From: an uncultured Ellagibacter sp.
GTDB lineage: Bacteria > Actinomycetota > Coriobacteriia > Coriobacteriales > Eggerthellaceae
DNA: 64,000 bases
Assembly (NCBI RefSeq): GCF_934617235.1
Contig: NZ_CAKTTZ010000003.1
Location: forward strand, 1 to 64,000
Direction: 5' to 3'
Position 1 is the first letter of the stretch. Each line of letters opens with the position of its first letter. The notes beneath the pieces were generated by a model. It made no database searches. It saw only the letters and a list, made by a program, of their open reading frames with translations, and was not told where the DNA came from. This document shows, piece after piece, positions 1-9,143 of the stretch. Made by a program: the position numbers and the translations under genes.

Positions 1-504
1 GCCCTGGCCGTGGCCGGCGGGGGAAATCCCGAAAGGCTGAGAAGCGAGGCCGAGTTCGCCTCCCTATGCGGCGTCGCCCCGCTACTGGCGAGCTCGGGCA
101 AAACGGAATGCCATCGCTTGAACAGAGGGGGCGACAGGCGCGCCAACAGGGCGCTTTACCAGATCGCAGTGACCAGGATGTCGTATGATCAGAGGATCAA
201 AGATTACGTCGGGAAGCGCAAGCGCGACGGAAAATCCAAAAAGGAGGCCATCAGGTGCCTCAAGCGCTACATCGCCCGCGAGGTGTTCCGGGCGTTGCGC
301 AACCCGCTCGTAATCAAAGGGCCGTCGTGGAAGGATCTGCGCCCCGCAAGACAAGCTCTGGGCATTACTTTGGTGGAAGCGGGGAAGGCCCTCAACGTCG
401 GATTCCAAAAGGTAAGCTACGCTGAGACCGGCCGCCTGATGAACGTTCGGTTCCTGGAAGAATACGATGCCTGGCTGAAATCTCAGGCGAAAAGAGAGAG
501 TTGA
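1..504 (+). CDS. IS110-family transposase, C-terminal part (5' end outside window)
   Basis: The reading frame is open from base 1, so only the 3' part of the gene is present. The visible protein carries the Transposase_20 region typical of IS110 enzymes: LCGVAPLLASSGK, then NRGGDRRANRALYQIA and a basic helix. IS110 transposases are RuvC-like DEDD recombinases that move elements without classical terminal inverted repeats. After the Transposase_20 part there is a further tail of about 65 residues (residues ~100-164) with a helix-turn-helix look (GITLVEAGKALNVG...YAETGRL), as seen in some actinobacterial IS110 proteins. The stop at 502-504 runs straight into an IS3 remnant, so the normal IS110 right end seems missing. 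Family call is from sequence; the junction history is inference. Confidence 0.8.
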   Translation, partial: ALAVAGGGNPERLRSEAEFASLCGVAPLLASSGKTECHRLNRGGDRRANRALYQIAVTRMSYDQRIKDYVGKRKRDGKSKKEAIRCLKRYIAREVFRALRNPLVIKGPSWKDLRPARQALGITLVEAGKALNVGFQKVSYAETGRLMNVRFLEEYDAWLKSQAKRES

Positions 505-670
505 CATACATAGGAGCTTCGAGTTCTTCCGGGGACGCAGCTGGCCCGACTTCGAGTCCTTCAAGGCGGACCTCGACGCCTATATCGTCCATTGGAACAC
601 AAGAAGACGCCAGGTTAAACTGAAGGGACTGACCCCGGAGGAGTTCCGGAGCCAGTCCCTGGTGGCGTAG
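503..670 (+). pseudogene. IS3-family transposase OrfB, C-terminal fragment
   Basis: Translating from about 503 gives roughly 55 residues ending at TAG 668-670. They match the end of the IS3 OrfB integrase domain: SFEFFRGRSWPDFESFK, then DAYIVHWNTRRRQVKLKG and LTPEEFRSQSLVA. The DDE catalytic core is absent, so this is a dead 3' fragment. It is in a different reading frame from the IS110 gene it abuts. It is followed by what looks like the IS3 right terminal repeat, so the right end of the element is intact while its left part was lost or lies outside the window. Confidence 0.8.
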
Positions 671-681
671 TCTTTATTTAG

Positions 682-709
682 ACCGTCCAAGTTTTGGGGC
701 GCAGTTCAC
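682..709. repeat. IS3-type right terminal inverted repeat
   Basis: Just after the OrfB fragment lies a sequence that, read on the minus strand, begins TGAACTGCGCCCCAAAACTT. This is the usual form of an IS3 terminus, with its outer end at about 708. It marks the right boundary of the IS remnant. The matching left end is not in the window. Confidence 0.6.
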
Positions 710-816
710 TGGGAATCGGGCCTTTCAGGGAGAAAGCGACGAAGCTATCCGCTCTCTTAGAAGCCCGGGAGCAGCTAAAATGCCTCAGGGCTGACGTTTT
801 CGACCGAGCCGCTCCG

Positions 817-3800
817 TTACTTCAAGATGCCCAGCTCGAAAGCTCGCTTGAGCAGAACCGCTCCGCGTTCGCGAGGCATGTTCTCCCCGGCGCGCGCATA
901 ATATCCGTCAGGTTCCTCATATCCGGTGATGAGACCCTTCTCCACAGCCCACGCCATGCTCTGGGCCGACCAAGAAGCGATTCCTGCCTGGTCGACGAAA
1001 CGGGAGAGGACCGCCGTGTCTGCCGCAGCGACGTCATTTTGCGCCGCGTAATTACCGAGAATCACCACCGCTTGCTCGAACGTGGCAGGCTCATCTGGCT
1101 GGAAGGCTCGAGTGCCATCCGCCAGCTCAACACCCTTGATGACGCCGCGCGCCACAGCCCAATTCGCTGCGGAGGTGTACCACTGCCCCGCTTCCACGTC
1201 GGGCATGCCGGTTTCATTGGCGTCGCTCGAGGCCTCGGGCTTGCCGGCTTGTCGCCACAGGATCATCGCAAGCTGAGCGCGCGTCAGCGAATCGCCCACG
1301 CCGAAGAGCGTCGTATCGGAATAACCCGTCATGAGGCCCTTCTGTTCCATGAAGGAGACTCCCGACGCATACCAGGCGCTCTGATCGACGTCGGAGAAGG
1401 TCGCAGGCTTGCGCCACTTCGCCCAAAGCTCCACCGAACCCGAAGCGTCGGCGCTGATTTCGGACACAGGCGTGGTGAAGTCTGCATCGGCATACCAGCC
1501 GTCGAACACATAACCTTCCTTGGAAGGATCGGCGAGCTTCACCGCCGCGCCCGCCTCATAGGACGCCGGGTTGGAGGCGACATTCGTTCCGCCGTCCAAG
1601 TGATAGATGATGTCGTAGGTCGGCACCACAGGCTCGTTCGGCTTGCTCAAGGTGAACGAGTCGATCATGCGCGTGGAACCACCTTCCATCGCGTAAGCTT
1701 CAACCGTCAGCTTGCCGCCTTCGGTCTTCACCACGCTGAACACGGGGCTGTTGTCGTCATAGACAACATCTTGCCAGGGGCGACCGTTCACATCGGCGTC
1801 GTAGAACTTCGATCCTGAAGAGCATCCTCCCACCACGTAGTACACACCGGACCCATCGGTCGCACGCTCGCCACCGGTCATGTTCGTGCGGCTATAGATG
1901 TGGTCATGTCCGGACAGCACCAGGCTCACGCCCATGCGATCGAAATCGGAGGCGAGGGCGCGCACATCTTCTTCGTTGTAGTTCATCGGATACGCGCTCC
2001 GATGCATGAGCACGACCTTGTAAGGCTTCGAGCTCGCGGAGAAGACCTCTTCCATATGGGAAATCTGGCTCTTGAAGCCCGGATCGTAGGAGTAGGTCGC
2101 CTCGGTGTCGAGATTGTAGATGACCATGTCGCCCGATTCGAACCAGTAGTTGCGCGGCGTGGTGTAGGTGCCGTTGTCGGGGCCGTTGAACAGACCCGTG
2201 AACGACTGCGCGTCGAAGTAGCTGTCATGGTTGCCGATAGTCGCACCCCAGATGCCGGACCCAAGATAGCTACCGAAACCGGCGTCGATGGCGCTCCACT
2301 CGCTGTAGAGCTGTCCAGAATCGGAAACATCACCTGCAATGAGGCTCATATCGACATCGGGATAGAACCCGCGCAGCGCCTCGATGGTCTCGGGGAATCG
2401 GTCGTAGCTGCCCTGGATGTCGCCATAGAACGCAATCGTGGTGTCGCTGCCGCCGCGCGCTGTGGTAAAGCTCTTGACTTCGCTCCAATGCCCTTCCTGG
2501 CCCACCTTGTAGTAGAAGGTAGTATCGGACGGAAGGTCGGTAAGCTTCACGCCCCAGCTTTGGTACAGGCGAGAGAAGCTGCTCTCGCTCGTGGTGATGG
2601 TGCGCGACTCGCCGTCAACAGTGCGGGCGTCCGAAAGGTCGGCATTCGTGGAAACCACAAGGCTGCTTGCGGGGACAGCAAGGCTCGTTTCCCAGCTAAT
2701 GCCCACCGACGTCGCAGGATTCTCACCTGTAGTCACCGCGATCTTCTCGGGATCAAGCGAGCCCAAGCTGTCGTAGACCTGCACGGTTTGCTCGTTGGAA
2801 AGAGCGCCCGTGTCGTCAACCACCCATGCGGTAAACGAGGTGCCAACTGAGTAGCTTGTCAATTTGTCAGTGGCGATCTGCCCATTCTCATCGGTTACCG
2901 CACCGAGATCGATGACGTTATCGCCCTGCTTGACGTTGATCGGCATGCCGGCCACGGGATTGCCATCGGAGTCGGTCACCGTGAACGTGGTGCCGCGCCC
3001 AGCCGTCGATCCATCCCAAGAAAGCGTGTACTTGAAAGCCAGCTCGCGGTCGTAGCCTTCCAGGTAGAGATCCGTGCCGTCGACTTCACCCGTCTGACGC
3101 ACAACGGCCTTGTTAACTTTGATGCCCGTCTGACCGCCCGAGTTGTTCGTCACCTGGAATCGCAGTTTCACAAGCGGGTTGTTCTCGTCTTTTGGCAAAT
3201 CTTTCATGCCCGAAAGCGAGAACTTCACCGACCCGTTTTCCTTGTCGACCTCATTGACCGAGGCGTTCAGTCGATTGTCGTAGCTCGCATCGACAAGCTT
3301 CACGTAAAGCGGATTGAAGCTCAGATCGAAATCGAAGTTCTCGAAGTTCTTATAGTCGGTGGCGTTCACGATATAGTCGAAGGTCGACCCCGCCGCAGCC
3401 TTCTCACCTGCGGGCTTCGTCTCCTCGAGGTTCACCGCGTACCCTGCAACGGTAAAGGACCATTCCTTGAAGTACTTGTTGCCCGCATTGTCCTCGATAC
3501 GGTACTTGATCTTGTTCAAGCCGGATCGCAGGCTGGTGAGCGCAGAGGGAATGTAGCTGACCTTGACGCTGCCGTCGGAGAGCGTTTCTTGCAGCACGTT
3601 GTCCATCACGCGGCCGTTGATCCACAGCTTCGTGCGGTCGGTGTTGATGCCGGTATATGCGGAACCTTCAACCTGCGGGTCGCGCACCGTGAAGCTGATG
3701 TCCGGCTGATGGCCCACTTCAGTTGCGCCGTCGGAGGGCGAGACGTCGGTGTCGGGAACCATCTCGGGCGCCGCAGTGTCATCATTCTTGTAATCGTACA

Positions 3801-6165
3801 CCGCCCGCAGCCCGTCGACGTAAATGGTGCCCTTCTTGTTCGGAGCGCCGGTAGTCGGCGTGGAAAGCACGCGAATGCCCCACTTCAGGTTATAGGGGAA
3901 GCTGGCGGTCGAGGGGATGGGGGTCTCGATGTATTTCCATCCCTTCCAATCGACGAAGGTGTCGCCCGCATAAGCTGCAGGAGCCAGCTGGATGCGAACC
4001 CATGCGCCCTGGCCGTCGCCGTAAATCCAGCAACCGATTGCCTTCGGCTGGCCCTCGAGCTCCATGCCGCCAACCGGGCCCGCCTCGCAGGTCACCGTGC
4101 CGGTGAGGGGCTTCGTCGCGAAATCATAATCGACGCGCAGGCTGCCGTCGCCGCTTTTCACGAAGCGCTCGTCATGATTGATGGACATCGAGGCATCGCC
4201 ACCACGTTCGGGCGTGAAGTAGCGCCAGGTCCAGCCCACTTCCTCGAGAGGTTGCTCGAAGTCGTTGAGCGTCACCGGCAGCTTGCCGATTTCAACCGGC
4301 ATGGTTAGCGTGCAATCCTTGTAGCTCACTTCGAGCGTGCCCGTCCCCTGCGTATCTGCCGCGGTAAACGTGCCATCTGCAGCGATGGTTCCGAGAGAGT
4401 CGTCGGAAAGCTTAAAGGCGAGCGCATCGCTTGTAAGCACGACGGGAACTCCGTTGTCCTCGCCAGTGAATGAAAGCTGAGTCGTGGCACCGGGCGCAAC
4501 GGAGACGATAGAGCGATCGGCAACGAGCTTCGTCAGGCTGTCGGTCACTTTCACGTCGATCGACCCGGTCGCCTCGGTGCCGGCATAGGTTGCCTTCACC
4601 GAGCCCTCATGTGCTCCCGATGCGGCAGTAAGCGTACCATCAGGGGAAATCTCGCCGATGCCGCCTTCAGCAGAGAAGCTCACCTTGGAAGAATCAACCT
4701 CGGATGCGTAGTAGTTGTCGTCGGTGCCCTTCACTGAGAAGCTCATCTTGCCGTTCTCGAGCAAAGCGACTATCGTGCCATATCCCTCGTCCATATTTGG
4801 GTACACGTGAAGCTTGGTCGTTTGAGAGTCAGCCTGCTTGGGAGCACTTGCGATAAACAGAAGCGCGTTGCTGTTCGCGCGCTCGTGCCCGTCGGAGGGG
4901 CGGTTGAGCACCGTCGAATCCTCGTCACCTGGCAGCGTGGCGGTGATAGTCGAGCTGCCGCCGCCGTCGAGGTTGAAGACGTTCACGCAGTGCTTCTCGT
5001 TGACCAGGTAGTTGGTCATCTCGGCGAAAGTCATGCCGTCGGCAAAGCCAGGCTGGCGACCGTCGCATTGGAAGAGTACAAGCGAGCCATCGGCGCGGAT
5101 GCCAATAGCGGTGCGCGGGTGAACGGCGTCGTCATCGTTCACCGCAGAAGTCTCGACGGAGTTCTTCACCAGTGTGTGGAAGATACCGATTGCTTGCTGA
5201 ACTTCGGACCAGTCGACTTCGCTGCTCGCATTTTGCGCGCTCACGGTCACCGTCTGCCCCGGCGCAAGGGCAGACAGGGCAGCATACTTGCTCGACGCGC
5301 TGTTCGCTGCGAGAACGATGTTTCCCTTGCCGATCGCGGTAGTGTTTTTATCGGCATTCGCTTGCACTTGGTTCACCGCGGTTACGGTCGCCGTGAAGGA
5401 GCCGCCGATGCGAACGCCGGTGTAGCCGGAGGTCGTCACCGAAAGCTGGACCTCCACGCCCGCTTGGCTCGACTCGGTCGCCTTGTCAAACTGCTCGGTG
5501 AGCAGATAGGCACCCTCTGTGTCGAGCTTGCGCTCCGTGTTCACCTGGTCGATTGCGAGCTGATTCCCGTTCCCAAGGTCGGCAGTCACCGATACGCTCG
5601 GATTGCCGAATACCGCTGTGCCATCGGCTTTGAATCCCACGGCGTCGTTGCCGTTTTTCGAGGTCGAAATCAGGACGCCATCACGAATCGTCAAGCCGTT
5701 CGGGACGCCGTTCGTCGTGTCGTACGCATCGCCGTTGATGCCGAAGACGACCTTCTTGCCGCCGCGCTCCTCATCGGCAACCAAATCCGACATGATGTCG
5801 CCGCCCATAACATAGGTACCGTACGAAACAACCGGCTCCACCTCGGCAGTCTTCGGGTCGAAATCGACCGTGTAGGTCTTCTGAAGGCCAGTATCGTTCT
5901 CACTCATGCTGTGCGAGAGCTCAACGCCGTTGTAAATCTCCCGTGTCCACTCCATCGAAACCGGGCCGATACCCGTCTCGTCGGCGAAGGCCATCTGCTG
6001 TGGAGGGAGCTGCACCATCGTTGCAGAAAGAGCAACGGCCAAGCCTGCCGAAACAAGGCGCCTTCTCCAACCGAACATCCTCCGCTTTCTCGTGCGGGCA
6101 TTCGAGGGTTCACTCACCCCGAGCCGCGCGTGAGAGGTTTGCCGCATGCGCGCTTGCGCTTCCAT
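817..6165 (-). CDS. Secreted multidomain phosphodiester glycosidase / metallophosphatase with SLH anchor
   Basis: 1782 residues. I chose the ATG at 6165 because AAGGAG lies 7 bases upstream and a signal peptide follows (RRRLVSAGLAVALSATMVQL, residues ~26-50); an upstream in-frame ATG at 6309 lacks these. Domains in order, approximate residues: NAGPA/DUF2233 phosphodiester glycosidase 70-440 (GINGDAYD, NLDGGGSS); bacterial Ig-like 490-620; a carbohydrate-binding-like beta domain 633-790; a cohesin-like domain 908-1030; an Fn3-like purple-acid-phosphatase N-domain 1142-1230; calcineurin-type metallophosphatase 1270-1480 (GDVSDSG, GNHDS, GHDHIYSR); an InlB/Listeria-Bacteroides repeat near 1520; three SLH domains 1590-1782. 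The protein should be exported and held on the cell wall polymer. The domains suggest removal of phosphodiester caps and phosphate from extracellular glycans; the true substrate is unknown. It is monocistronic. Confidence 0.85.
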   Translation of the reverse strand: MEAQARMRQTSHARLGVSEPSNARTRKRRMFGWRRRLVSAGLAVALSATMVQLPPQQMAFADETGIGPVSMEWTREIYNGVELSHSMSENDTGLQKTYTVDFDPKTAEVEPVVSYGTYVMGGDIMSDLVADEERGGKKVVFGINGDAYDTTNGVPNGLTIRDGVLISTSKNGNDAVGFKADGTAVFGNPSVSVTADLGNGNQLAIDQVNTERKLDTEGAYLLTEQFDKATESSQAGVEVQLSVTTSGYTGVRIGGSFTATVTAVNQVQANADKNTTAIGKGNIVLAANSASSKYAALSALAPGQTVTVSAQNASSEVDWSEVQQAIGIFHTLVKNSVETSAVNDDDAVHPRTAIGIRADGSLVLFQCDGRQPGFADGMTFAEMTNYLVNEKHCVNVFNLDGGGSSTITATLPGDEDSTVLNRPSDGHERANSNALLFIASAPKQADSQTTKLHVYPNMDEGYGTIVALLENGKMSFSVKGTDDNYYASEVDSSKVSFSAEGGIGEISPDGTLTAASGAHEGSVKATYAGTEATGSIDVKVTDSLTKLVADRSIVSVAPGATTQLSFTGEDNGVPVVLTSDALAFKLSDDSLGTIAADGTFTAADTQGTGTLEVSYKDCTLTMPVEIGKLPVTLNDFEQPLEEVGWTWRYFTPERGGDASMSINHDERFVKSGDGSLRVDYDFATKPLTGTVTCEAGPVGGMELEGQPKAIGCWIYGDGQGAWVRIQLAPAAYAGDTFVDWKGWKYIETPIPSTASFPYNLKWGIRVLSTPTTGAPNKKGTIYVDGLRAVYDYKNDDTAAPEMVPDTDVSPSDGATEVGHQPDISFTVRDPQVEGSAYTGINTDRTKLWINGRVMDNVLQETLSDGSVKVSYIPSALTSLRSGLNKIKYRIEDNAGNKYFKEWSFTVAGYAVNLEETKPAGEKAAAGSTFDYIVNATDYKNFENFDFDLSFNPLYVKLVDASYDNRLNASVNEVDKENGSVKFSLSGMKDLPKDENNPLVKLRFQVTNNSGGQTGIKVNKAVVRQTGEVDGTDLYLEGYDRELAFKYTLSWDGSTAGRGTTFTVTDSDGNPVAGMPINVKQGDNVIDLGAVTDENGQIATDKLTSYSVGTSFTAWVVDDTGALSNEQTVQVYDSLGSLDPEKIAVTTGENPATSVGISWETSLAVPASSLVVSTNADLSDARTVDGESRTITTSESSFSRLYQSWGVKLTDLPSDTTFYYKVGQEGHWSEVKSFTTARGGSDTTIAFYGDIQGSYDRFPETIEALRGFYPDVDMSLIAGDVSDSGQLYSEWSAIDAGFGSYLGSGIWGATIGNHDSYFDAQSFTGLFNGPDNGTYTTPRNYWFESGDMVIYNLDTEATYSYDPGFKSQISHMEEVFSASSKPYKVVLMHRSAYPMNYNEEDVRALASDFDRMGVSLVLSGHDHIYSRTNMTGGERATDGSGVYYVVGGCSSGSKFYDADVNGRPWQDVVYDDNSPVFSVVKTEGGKLTVEAYAMEGGSTRMIDSFTLSKPNEPVVPTYDIIYHLDGGTNVASNPASYEAGAAVKLADPSKEGYVFDGWYADADFTTPVSEISADASGSVELWAKWRKPATFSDVDQSAWYASGVSFMEQKGLMTGYSDTTLFGVGDSLTRAQLAMILWRQAGKPEASSDANETGMPDVEAGQWYTSAANWAVARGVIKGVELADGTRAFQPDEPATFEQAVVILGNYAAQNDVAAADTAVLSRFVDQAGIASWSAQSMAWAVEKGLITGYEEPDGYYARAGENMPRERGAVLLKRAFELGILK

Positions 6166-6400
6166 ACGCGTTTTCTCCTTTTCGTCGATCCCCAAGAGCG
6201 TCCAATACGCCACATCGATTATGAGAGAAAGAAGAAACGCCCCGAAAGCGGGACAATGTAAAGTTGTTCTTCGCTTTTCGTAAAGCAAAAAGTGACGAAA
6301 ATGGGACACTCAGCACGACGGTATTCGAAGCAAAAGCGGCGAGAGCGCTACGAACAGGCGCATGGCCTGCAGAGATGGAAAGCGTTAACTGCAAGTAAGA

Positions 6401-6431
6401 AAGCCCTGGAAGAGTGGCTCTTCCAGGGCTT
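6401..6431 (-). terminator. Intrinsic terminator after pth
   Basis: A perfect 14-bp inverted repeat with a 3-base loop (arms AAGCCCTGGAAGAG, 6401-6414 and 6418-6431) lies 33 bases downstream of the pth stop. A modest T-rich run follows on the minus strand. It closes the prs-pth unit. The rest of 6166-6463 is the upstream region of the SLH protein; I see no further gene there. Confidence 0.7.
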
Positions 6432-6463
6432 AAAGAAACCGTGCGAAGATGGACAAAAACGCG

Positions 6464-7021
6464 CTAGTTGAATTTCTGCTGCGTCTTTTCCAAACCGTGC
6501 TCGATAAGGAACAGCGCCGCCTCGCACCCCAGGTCAGTCGCCTGCGTAAAGTCGTCCGCCGCGTCCTTCTTGGGGAGGGACAGCACGTAGTCGGCCACCG
6601 GCATGCGTCCCGGCGGGCGCCCGATGCCGCAGCGCACGCGGAACCAATCGCGCGTGCCCAGCTTGTCGCAGATCGAGCGCAGGCCGTTGTGGCCCGCGTG
6701 CCCACCGCCGAACTTCACGCGTATCGTGCCCGGGTCGATGTCGAGCTCGTCGTGGATGACGACCAGATGATCGGGCGACACGCCGTACGCGTTCATAAGC
6801 TGCTTCACCGGGCCGCCCGATGTGTTCATATAGCTTTGCGGCTTGGCGAGCACCACGTCGATGTCGTGGTAAGCGCCTTTGCCGGTCAGCGCGCCGCACT
6901 CGTTTTTCCAGTAACGCACACCGATTTCCTCTGCGATCTTATCAACCGTGTCGAAGCCGGCATTGTGGCGCGTATGCTCGTATTCCTCCCCGGGGTTCCC
7001 CAGGCCAACAATAAGAAACAT
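6464..7021 (-). CDS. pth: Peptidyl-tRNA hydrolase
   Basis: 185 residues, the normal length for bacterial Pth. The enzyme hydrolyses the ester bond of peptidyl-tRNAs released from stalled ribosomes and recycles the tRNA in the cytoplasm. The N-terminus MFLIVGLGNPGEEY holds the conserved Asn (N9), and RHNAGFD holds the catalytic His (H19). The HDELDIDPG segment carries the catalytic Asp, and GHNGLRSI is also conserved. The start lies 12 bases after the prs stop, so the two form an operon, a common arrangement in Gram-positives. Nothing is unusual. Confidence 0.97.
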   Translation of the reverse strand: MFLIVGLGNPGEEYEHTRHNAGFDTVDKIAEEIGVRYWKNECGALTGKGAYHDIDVVLAKPQSYMNTSGGPVKQLMNAYGVSPDHLVVIHDELDIDPGTIRVKFGGGHAGHNGLRSICDKLGTRDWFRVRCGIGRPPGRMPVADYVLSLPKKDAADDFTQATDLGCEAALFLIEHGLEKTQQKFN

Positions 7022-7033
7022 ATACTTCGTACC

Positions 7034-8005
7034 CTATTCGAACAGCGAAGCGACCGAGCCGTTGCTGTAAACGTTTTTGATGGTCTGCGCGAACAGCGGG
7101 GCAAGCGTGAGAACCTTGATCTTGCCGGTCTGACGCTCGAGCGGCACGGGGACGGCGTCGGTCACGACGACTTCCTCGATGCAGCTATTATCGATGCGAT
7201 CGAACGCCGGGCCGCTGAACAGACCGTGCGTCGCGCAGGCAAAGACCTTCTTCGCGCCCTTCGCCTGAAGCGTTGCCGCCGCAGCGACAAGGGAGCCCGC
7301 CGTGTCGATCATGTCGTCGTTCAGGATGCAAATCTTGCCTTCAACATTGCCAATAAGCGCGGTGATCTCGGCCTGGTTGTGCTTGGGGCGGTCCTTATGC
7401 ATGATGGCGATATCGCAATCGAGCAGCGTGGAGAACTTCTTCGCAGCCTTCGCGCGGCCCACGTCGGGAGACACCACGCAAAGTTCCTCGGGGTCGAAGC
7501 CCATGGCCTTGTAGTAGTCGACGAAGATGGGCATCGCGGTCATGTGGTTCACCGGCTTGTCGAAGAAGCCCTGGATAGCGTCCTGGTGCAGGTCGATCGC
7601 GATGATGTTGTCAGCACCGGCGGTAGTGAGCAGGTCGGCGACGAGCTTCGCCGTGATCGGCTCGCGCGGAGCGGCCTTGCGATCCTGGCGAGCATAGCCG
7701 TAGTGCGTGATGACGGCGCTCACGCTGTGGGCGCTCGCGCGCTTAGCGGCGTCGATCATGATGAGCAGCTCCATCAGGTTGTCGTTCACGTCGAAGCCGT
7801 TGGGGCTCGAGCACACGGACTGCACGATGAACACGTCGGCACCGCGCACGCTCTCGAGGTAGCGAGCGTAGATTTCACCGTTAGCGAACTTTTCAAGCTT
7901 CACATTTCCCAATGAAACGCCCAGTTCAAGGGCAATTTTATCAGACAGCCTCGGGTTGGAAGACCCCGAAAATACAGCGATTCTCTTCATCTTCTCGAAT
8001 TCCAT
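7034..8005 (-). CDS. prs: Ribose-phosphate pyrophosphokinase (PRPP synthase)
   Basis: 323 residues, class I PRPP synthase length. It makes phosphoribosyl pyrophosphate from ribose 5-phosphate and ATP, feeding purine, pyrimidine, NAD, His and Trp synthesis. Visible motifs: FSGSSNPRLSDKIA at the N-terminus, FANGEIYARYLESVRG, the HxD region IDLHQDAIQGFFD, and the PRPP loop DDMIDTAGS. The ATG at 8005 has AAGGAG 6 bases upstream; a second Met at codon 6 is less well placed. It is the first gene of the prs-pth unit. Confidence 0.97.
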   Translation of the reverse strand: MEFEKMKRIAVFSGSSNPRLSDKIALELGVSLGNVKLEKFANGEIYARYLESVRGADVFIVQSVCSSPNGFDVNDNLMELLIMIDAAKRASAHSVSAVITHYGYARQDRKAAPREPITAKLVADLLTTAGADNIIAIDLHQDAIQGFFDKPVNHMTAMPIFVDYYKAMGFDPEELCVVSPDVGRAKAAKKFSTLLDCDIAIMHKDRPKHNQAEITALIGNVEGKICILNDDMIDTAGSLVAAAATLQAKGAKKVFACATHGLFSGPAFDRIDNSCIEEVVVTDAVPVPLERQTGKIKVLTLAPLFAQTIKNVYSNGSVASLFE

Positions 8006-8160
8006 GCGGCGCTCCTTCTTGTGCCAATCGACTCATCTTTTTCCCGCCCAGAAGGCAAGACTCGTATCGTCCATTGTATCCAAGCTCCGCGCCGATGCGC
8101 GAGAAGTTCGCGGTATCTTCGCAGAGGGAAGCGAAATCCTGCGGAACAGAAACAGCAGCC

Positions 8161-9000
8161 TTAATCGATTCCCCTTTCCTCCATCGCGGCCTCGATCGCC
8201 GCAACTAAAAACGCCGTCGCGCCCTTGCCCGCTCGTGAGTCGTAGTAATTGACGAATCGCTCATCTGCAAGGTAGCTTTGGGCGAGCGCAACATACGCAT
8301 TCGGCGAATACGCCCCTTCGCCCCATTGCGCGCGAATCCATTGGGCATGCATCTGCGCGAGCTTCGTCGCCTCGGGCCCCATTGCATCTCTTGTGGCCAT
8401 CGCGGCTTTCAGCTGCTCGATAATCGCCCGCTCAAGCGTTTCCTTCTCGACCCACTCAGCCTCGCTCATGCCGAGCTGTCTTTCGTTCGCGGCATCGACC
8501 GCAGCATCGCCGTAGCGCTCGCGCGCTTCTTTTCCGTGGATCATCTCGTTGGCATGTACAACACTCCAACGCTTCAAATGCGGCAGCACCGCGCCCATAA
8601 GCGACACCGCTTCGTCGCGGGACATGCCCGTGTTTTCGGCCAAGCGCGGCGCACAATCCTCGATCATGGCGTCCATTGTGGTGTCGTAGGTATATTTTCC
8701 CTGTTCATAGCACCATTTACAGTAATGCTCATCTTTAGATCCGTCAGCGTCGGAACCGTAATCGGCCGGCGTCAAAAGCATGCCGCAGCTCTCGCAATAG
8801 TGCTCGGGCAAATCGAGCAGATGCATAATGGGTTCGTCGAGCACGTTCGCGATGAGCTTCATCATGTCGATGCCCGGCACAACCTCGCCGCGCTCCCAAC
8901 GCGACACCGCCTGCCGCGTCACGTACAGCTTCGCCGCAAGTCCTTCCTGCGTCAGGCCCTTGCGTTTACGCAGCTCAATCAGTTTTGTTGCGATATCCAT
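8161..9000 (-). CDS. XRE-family regulator with zinc ribbon and TipAS effector domain
   Basis: 279 residues from the ATG at 9000, preceded by AAAGGGG; the longer frame to 9051 lacks a ribosome site. The N-terminal HTH spans about residues 1-60 (LRKRKGLTQEGLAAKL, VTRQAVSRWERGE). A putative zinc ribbon follows (YCESCGMLL ... HYCKWCYEQGKYT, C-x2-C pairs). The C-terminal half matches TipAS: MSEAEWVEKETLER, LAQMHAQWIRAQWG, DERFVNYYDSRAGKGATAFL. In known TipA proteins this globin-like domain traps hydrophobic drugs, but there it is joined to a MerR-type HTH. Here the fusion is to an XRE HTH. Likely a ligand-responsive repressor; targets are unknown. It stands alone. Confidence 0.85.
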   Translation of the reverse strand: MDIATKLIELRKRKGLTQEGLAAKLYVTRQAVSRWERGEVVPGIDMMKLIANVLDEPIMHLLDLPEHYCESCGMLLTPADYGSDADGSKDEHYCKWCYEQGKYTYDTTMDAMIEDCAPRLAENTGMSRDEAVSLMGAVLPHLKRWSVVHANEMIHGKEARERYGDAAVDAANERQLGMSEAEWVEKETLERAIIEQLKAAMATRDAMGPEATKLAQMHAQWIRAQWGEGAYSPNAYVALAQSYLADERFVNYYDSRAGKGATAFLVAAIEAAMEERGID

Positions 9001-9143
9001 TGAAAGCCCCTTTCTCGAACCTGTTGGCAAAACTCTATCCCAACCAAGCACGAATTCCTAGCAACCTTCAGTTGCGGATCCAGTTGGCGCGAGGCGATAC
9101 ATCCCATTCCGGCACTTGCTCACCGAGGGGCTTACAAAAAATT

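Noticed and set aside
1900..2850. Long plus-strand open frame (316 codons) opposite the SLH protein gene
   Set aside because: It lies antisense to clearly conserved metallophosphatase coding sequence, has no ribosome site and its protein has no recognisable domain; a high-GC shadow.
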